Source: Neodiprion pinetum (Eukaryota > Arthropoda > Insecta > Hymenoptera > Diprionidae). Taken from it: DNA of 64,000 bases. The notes beneath the pieces are model-generated. The model saw only the letters and a program-made list of their open reading frames with translations. It was not told where the DNA came from and did not search any database. The position numbers and the translations under genes are program-made. The stretch lies in NCBI RefSeq assembly GCF_021155775.2, contig NC_060238.1, positions 17,770,542 to 17,834,541 of the forward strand, written 5' to 3'. Positions 58,271 through 64,000 of the stretch are shown in pieces. The first letter of the stretch is position 1; each line of letters starts with the position of its first letter.

Positions 58271-59301
58271 AGTCCAATCAAAGTAGGACTGAATTAAAAA
58301 TATTCCGAACGTGGCTGCATTTTTGTGTAAAGAGGTTTTTGACCCACAGGAATTCAAATCTAAAGTCATTTTTGATTAGCATAGCCAGTGTTTCGAGAAA
58401 ATAGCAAAGTTTGACGTTGTTTACGATTTCCTCAAAAACCGCAATCGATAGATGAAAAATGACTTGACTATCGCAACATCGACTTATATCCTCGCATGTT
58501 GGAAACGGAGTTGGATTAACAGATTGAGAAAAAAGAAATTATTTCACCAAAAATTCCCCAGATGCCGTCGATAAGTAGAATTTCTTTTTTCTTAATTTGG
58601 TAATCCGTCTCCGTTTTCGACATATGAGGACATAATTCGATGCTGAATTTTTTGCTCTGCACAATGATCAGGTCATGTTTCACCTATCAATAGCAGTTTT
58701 TGAAGAAAACGCAAAAAACGTCAAATTTTCCTTTTGACTTGAAACGTCGGCTATACAGCTCCAGAATGACTTCAGATCTGTGTACCTGAGGGTCGAAAAC
58801 CCCGAAACAGAAAAATACAAAAAATGCGAGTGTTTCGAGAAAATAGCAAAGTTTGCCCTTGTTCACGATTTCCTCAAAAACCGCTATTGATAGACGAAAA
58901 ATGACTTGACTATCGCAACATCGAATTATATCCATGCATATCGGAAACGGAGTTGGATTCACGAATTAAGAAAAAAAATAATTGTTTCACCAAAATTCCC
59001 TAGGTACGGTCGATAAGTAGAATTTCTTTTTTCTTAATTTGGTGATTCGATTTCGTTTCCGCCACGAAAACATAATTCGACGTAGAATTTTCCGCTCTAC
59101 ACGGTAATCCAGTCATTTTTCATCCATCGAAAGCGTATTTTGATAAAAATTTTAAAAATTGAAAATTTTGCTGTGTTGGCGAAACGCCGACTATGCAGCT
59201 CAATAATGACATCAGATTCGAGTTTTTGAAGATGGAAAATTATATACCAAAATTCAAACATTTCCCGTATATTTTTAATTCAGACATATTTTGACCGGAC
59301 T
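58271..59301. mobile_element. foldback element, both ends present, internally duplicated
   Basis: The left end AGTCCAATCAAAGTAGGACT and inverted right end AGTCCGGTCAAAATATGTCT bound about 1.03 kb. The arm-plus-unit block (GTGTTTCGAGAAAATAGCAA..CTCAAAAACCGC..ATAAGTAGAATTTC) occurs twice, at about 58388-58590 and 58829-59035, about 445 bases apart. Confidence 0.85.
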
Positions 59302-61389
59302 AAAAGGTGGCGAACCTGCGGCGGCAGAAGGTTAAAAAGGAAAATACGGAGCGTGGAGGAGAGAATAAAATGTGAGGGAAGAGGGAAATTCGTTTTACTC
59401 GTGAAATATTTCCATTAGAAGTCGCTCGTCTACTAGACTGCATAATTTATTCCAACGCTGCTGCAAATGCAGGCTGCAGCTGTGCCGAACCGAGAAACGG
59501 GAGAAAGAATTTTCAGAATTCCATTCATGCCTCGGGTAAAAATGCATTCTATTTCGAGATTTGATCGGATTTATTCAAACTTTCCAACATTCTCTCTCGA
59601 CTACAAACATTTTCACATCCATCAAATTACGCACGTATAAAAGTTCATGCGGAAAAAAGTGCTGTACGGCAATCTTGATAATATAACAGGCAATGAAAAA
59701 CAACCTGAAGCCTTTGATGGAAAATAAAGTTTCGGTGCGATTTAGTCTTATTTTATAAATTCCTACATATTCAACTTTGTAAATTTTTACCTTCGGATGA
59801 TAGCGGGAAGTGATGGTATAAGAGGTTTCACCAAAGTGGTCGAAATAAAATGTGATTCATATTTACGAATTCCATAATCCGAAAATACGTAGCAAATTTA
59901 AGTTGAAAAAGGAAAGAAGACTTTGCAAGTCTTGTTTCATAAAATTTCCACAGACGTAGGTACATCTTGAATGTATAATTGTTGTTAAAAACTTCACAAT
60001 CACGATTATTTTCATCGTACGTAGGATTTTGGTTCCTTGAATTTTTCAAATTTAATATACTGATTGAGGTTAGTGAACCTTGCAATCCATACCTACAACG
60101 CATTATTGAATTAAAATCTGGAATCCGTATCCATGATAAAGCGAGACGTACTTTTGTAAGATGCATAATACATCATCCAATCATCTGCAGTAATTTTTAA
60201 AAATAGGAATGATAAGTAGAACAGTTAATGAATAGATAAAGCTTACGTTAATCAAAGTGTGCAATCATTTATTTGGCTCGCTTCACTATAAATTGGATAA
60301 TATTGAAGGCCAAGTTTTTCATGAGCTTCATTTTTTGAAGTACATATGTACGTACATTGTATAATATCTGTTAAAAGAATCATTCATGATTTTTTTCAAG
60401 TTTTTATCACAATTTGTTGTTGAGTTATGAATTTTCGACAAACCAAATATAACTCGAAATAGAAAATTTATACGTTACGAAGATCACCAACTTATTTCAG
60501 TTACAAAGAAGATTTTTTCAGTTGATAATAGTTCATTTAATTCAAAAACTATTTTCATTTGAAATTCAGAAAAGTTCACGATTTTTATAAGACCTATTCT
60601 TGTCATATTCTTATTCTGGATTCACGGTTCAATACGATAACCTACGGAGCTTGAATTTTTTTTTACATCTCACTTCCTATATCTCATGGACAAGCTGAGA
60701 TAAAATTTTCAAAAAATTCATAAATTCATAATAACAAAGACATTCCTTATTATATTTTCAGTAATTGTAGGATAGCTTATCCGTGCTAAATATATTTGCG
60801 GCAAAGTGGGTATAAGCGAAAGTTGGGAATAAGTAACCGGAGGTGAAGATAGATTGAGGAGAAGAGAGAGTGAGAGAGAAAATGGAGATTGGGGTGCGAA
60901 TGAATGTCTAGATTAGGTTGAGTGCCCGAGATTTCAAGATCCGGAGATATTTCAAGGTTTCCAGACTCTCCCCTAGCGCATTCAAACTCAAGATAAAGAG
61001 AGAAAAAGAGAAATAGAGAAGGGAAGAAAGAGAGGTTGGGATATGACGTGCGAGAAGGGAAAGGAGCTCAGGGAATTGACAAATTCCCCATCGATCTTGG
61101 ACACCAGCCAAACCAACTATTCCTTCTTTAGTCTGTGCCGCGGCAAAAATAAGAGATATATCACTTCCCGCAGCTCGCGGTATCATTGTAGAGAACGGAG
61201 GGTCGAGAGTGATCTTTCCCTTAATCGGGGAGCTTCGCTTCGGAGTTTCTTTCTTCCGAGCTACCGCATGTGATCAGTTTCCTCTCTCAATCATTCGGTC
61301 CTTGCATGCGTAATTTTCCGTAGAAAAAATATGAAAAAGGAAGAAACGAGAAGCGAATACTGGGTCGGATATGCAGAGTGGATTCATAC
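59302..61389. other. no gene recognised
   Basis: AT-rich sequence is followed by purine-rich stretches (GAGAGA-type, 60855-60890 and 60990-61035). A GC-richer patch at 61040-61260 has a 76-codon plus frame and a 92-codon minus frame, neither recognisable. Confidence 0.4.
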
Positions 61390-62083
61390 CGACTGCACGT
61401 TCCGTCGTCTGCTAAAAATTAATGCGCACGCGCTACGATCCGAACAGCCGTGACGACGTGTGTAACCTCAAAAATTTTGACAGTTGTCACTGGCACTCGT
61501 GCTCAACATCGATAGCTATGAAAATTTTCTAGGTTATGTACATCGCGGTGAACTGTCGCCGAAATTTATGACGGTTGGGCAAACAGCCGGGTGATGTCAG
61601 TAAAAAATATTGACATCGAATTATCGATATTATTCTGAAAACATCGATGGTGAAAACAAGCGCAAAAATTTAAACATTCCAGCTACGGTTGTGAAATGAA
61701 AGATGGGCACAAAAAATTTAAGTTTTTAAATTATCATCATTATTGAAAACAATTATAAAATATGAGAATTTAATATAAATCAAATTAAGAAAAACTAAAT
61801 TAATTAAATATTCTAATTAACAGTGAGAAATTGAGTAGATGATACAGATTTATTATCAAACTTAGTAACGTGTATTTAATTTTTATAAATCAATTACCGA
61901 CAGATATTGGCACAGAAATTTAAATTATTCCCGAGTTGACGGTGTCGATAGTTCAATATTTTGCATTGACTATCGACTTTAAAAAACACCGATCGAAAAC
62001 ATCGATAGTCGAAATAACGATGTACATCGTCCATTTCTAGCTCGTGCGGATTAAATTTGAACAGACGACGGCACGTGCAGTCG
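61390..62083. mobile_element. MITE family 5, large copy (about 694 bp)
   Basis: The left end CGACTGCACGTTCCGTCGTC continues to TAATGCGCACGCG. The inverted right end reads CGACTGCACGTGCCGTCGTC and on to AATCCGCACGAG. The outer part is perfect except one base. ATCGAT-rich sequence fills the inside. Confidence 0.85.
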
Positions 62084-62907
62084 TTAAGAAATCACTTTGT
62101 ATATTATGTACAGGTATGCATGTACACAGTATGTATATTTAGAGGGAAGAAAAAGACAAAGGAAAAGAAGTAAGAGTCTGTGACCCGAAGGCTTGTAATT
62201 TATTCAGGCAAACTTTTCGTTTCCCACGCAGTTCATTTGCATGATGAGAGAAAGACGGAGAGAAAAATAGATGGAAGTAAAATGAAAAAAACAAAAAACA
62301 AAATAAAAAAAAAACAAATGAAACCGTGACGTTATCAACCTCTCCGCGCTAAAATATATCGACGGCCATTTAAACAGCTCCACTCGAATTTTACATGCCA
62401 TGAATTTGATAGCGACTTTGTTATAACCGTCAGCCGGAGTTATATTTTAGATTTACAACCCTTCATTCCGGTTCGGAGTTTTATCTTTGCCGAAATTGAA
62501 TTCCTTCCATCGTTTCGCAGCAGCTAGATTCAGGCCGAATCGATTGCCGCAGAATCCGAGAATCGTTATATACGAAATTTTCCGAGGCAGAGAAAACTAT
62601 TGGATTTCAGAAATTTGAAACGCACGAAAAGTACGTAGTGAGCTGCATCAGGTTAGCAATCGACGTAATAATGTTGCTTTTTCACACAAGTACGTAAAAC
62701 AGTACAATTATTTTTTTTATACATTTGGTAACTAAGTCTTGACGAGGTAGAATTTATTCACCTCTATAAAAAGATTAGTCGTATAGCCGATCACGGTTAA
62801 AGTTTAAATTCTCGCGCCGGGTGCGAGTTGTTAGAGGAATATCGAACGAGCTAATGAAAGTATCGTTACTTAAAATAATCATTTTCATCTTGTTAAATCT
62901 TTTCCAG
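62084..62907. other. no gene recognised
   Basis: Between the family 5 element and the exon candidate at 62908 I see A-rich sequence (62280-62320) and a moderately GC-rich block (62400-62600) without a frame. Confidence 0.4.
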
Positions 62908-62979
62908 CTTCCTCCGATGAATTTTGCTCTTATCGACTGCCGGAAGACCTCGACATTGCCACATTGTCACTTAGCGAAG
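62908..62979 (+). CDS. short internal exon candidate, plus strand
   Basis: The acceptor TTAAATCTTTTCCAG and donor GCGAAG/GTAAAG enclose 72 bases. Read in the phase left open by 53366-53577 it gives A-SSDEFCSYRLPEDLDIAT-LSLSE, a plausible acidic segment with one cysteine. A second open frame (LPPMNFALIDCRK) exists. If the joining is right, the intron is 9.3 kb and the gene continues beyond the window. Confidence 0.45.
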
Positions 62980-63533
62980 GTAAAGTGGTAAATATAAAAT
63001 TTTCCTAGTGCCCAATACACGATTATACGTGGTTATAATTTATAGGCTATATCGGGATTTGAATGGTACTTTTTGAGGTTTAATTAAGTATTAACTAGTA
63101 TCTTAATAGAATAATGTAAAGTGTAATTTACATGCAGAGTTTATTTTATTACAAATGTTGCGTTTGTCGAGAGAGTCAAGTCAAAATTATTGTATGTGTC
63201 GGTAAGTAAGAGCGCGTTGTGCGCGGTAGATGACTAGAAGTGTGTACCAACTTGAGTCTAGACAAAATAGCATGATCGTTGCAGTCCGAAACCGCGTAAT
63301 TCAACGTAATTCAATTAACTCAGTGAGATAAACGACACATGAATTTTGACGATCCGTGCTACGAAGTTTGTGCTATTTATACTTGATTGTAACGTTTTGT
63401 CATAGATTGAAACCGCAATCAATTACTAATTACAAATGTCATTTGTATCTTACTTCAATCTAATAATAAAATGCAGACATGCAATTTGCATTTTATTTCG
63501 ATTTTGTGAGTGCATGGTGAAACGATTTCTTAC

Positions 63534-63735
63534 ATAACTCGAGCATGTTTTACACCTTTTTCCATATGTATTTCCCGTACACAAAGTACCCGTCTCTACG
63601 ACGGTCAAGTGAGTTTGCGAACGCGCATGCGTGGGGTATACTACGCGCATGCGCTTTCGCGACCAAATCTGACATTACGCAACCCTAACCTCAACTTCGT
63701 GATTCGTGAAAAAACTTGTCACATACTTTTTTTAA
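63534..63735. repeat. dispersed repeat, pair with 27034-27245
   Basis: It is homologous to 27034-27245. Here the centre has two GCGCATGCG words inverted around GGGGTATACTA, forming a small hairpin (63618-63658). Confidence 0.6.
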
Positions 63736-63806
63736 ACGAAGAATCGTACGCAACAAAGCGGCAGCGGTCTTTTCGCCTCCCGTATTTACAACAAGCGTCT
63801 TCGGCT

Positions 63807-64000
63807 CAGGGACGTAACCGTGCTGGGGCAACCGGGGCAATGCCTCAGGGCCCCCAAAATAAGGGGACCTCTCGAGACGGGGGTTAGAAATTGAAGTGGT
63901 AATATTTCATTCGGATAATGATGAAAAACACATGTTGTCAGTGATTTTGGTGAGCAAGAAATTCTCGAAATACTTTTCAAGAAAAAAAGAAAAAATCACT
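63807..64000. mobile_element. hAT-like transposon end, cut by window edge
   Basis: CAGGGACGTAACCGTGCTGG, then GGGGCAATGCCTCAGGGCCC, resembles the CAGGGGCGTAGCC-type ends with GC-rich subterminal sequence common in insect hAT elements. The frame through it is terminal sequence, not a protein. The rest lies beyond the window. Confidence 0.6.

Overview
This is a 64 kb, AT-rich, gene-poor piece of an animal nuclear genome. It has introns, no bacterial-type gene packing, and many short non-autonomous transposons. The one gene I can name is of the pickpocket (ppk) branch of the DEG/ENaC channels, which points to an insect. The sequence itself does not let me name the order or species.

Layout. (1) 203-13184, plus strand: ten coding exons of a ppk channel subunit. 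All nine introns have GT..AG borders and every exon joins in frame. The first coding exon or exons, holding the cytoplasmic N-terminus, lie before the window. The introns carry several small inverted-repeat elements. (2) 13185-29500: no recognisable gene. It holds a 181-bp-class tandem duplication, two small TA-flanked MITEs, a 57-bp-arm hairpin, degenerate short-word arrays and two copies of a TTAA-flanked MITE. (3) 29533-54127: two exon-like segments on the minus strand (29533-29643 and 54017-54127), both with good splice signals and compatible phase, about 24 kb apart. They may be the end of a minus-strand gene with giant introns. The space between is mostly repeats. (4) 53366-63000: exon-like segments on the plus strand (53366-53577, 62908-62979, and a weaker one at 56169-56298). 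The first and second join in frame and would run out of the window on the right. (5) 63535-64000: a dispersed repeat and the outer end of a hAT-like transposon, cut by the window edge.

The most striking non-gene structure is a family of foldback elements whose centre carries a 64-bp unit. The unit occurs in 1, 2, 3 or 4 head-to-tail copies at five places in the window (5.5, 45.4, 51.5, 58.5 and 59.0 kb). Other families seen at least twice here are a TTAA-flanked 470-485 bp MITE, a TA-flanked element with about 85-bp ends, a CGACTGC-ended element, and a family carrying a sequence close to the YY1/Pho recognition motif. Degenerate arrays of short words (GATTACA-like, TGAAATC-like) cover several further kilobases. 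I found no tRNA, rRNA, CRISPR, telomeric array or intact transposase gene.
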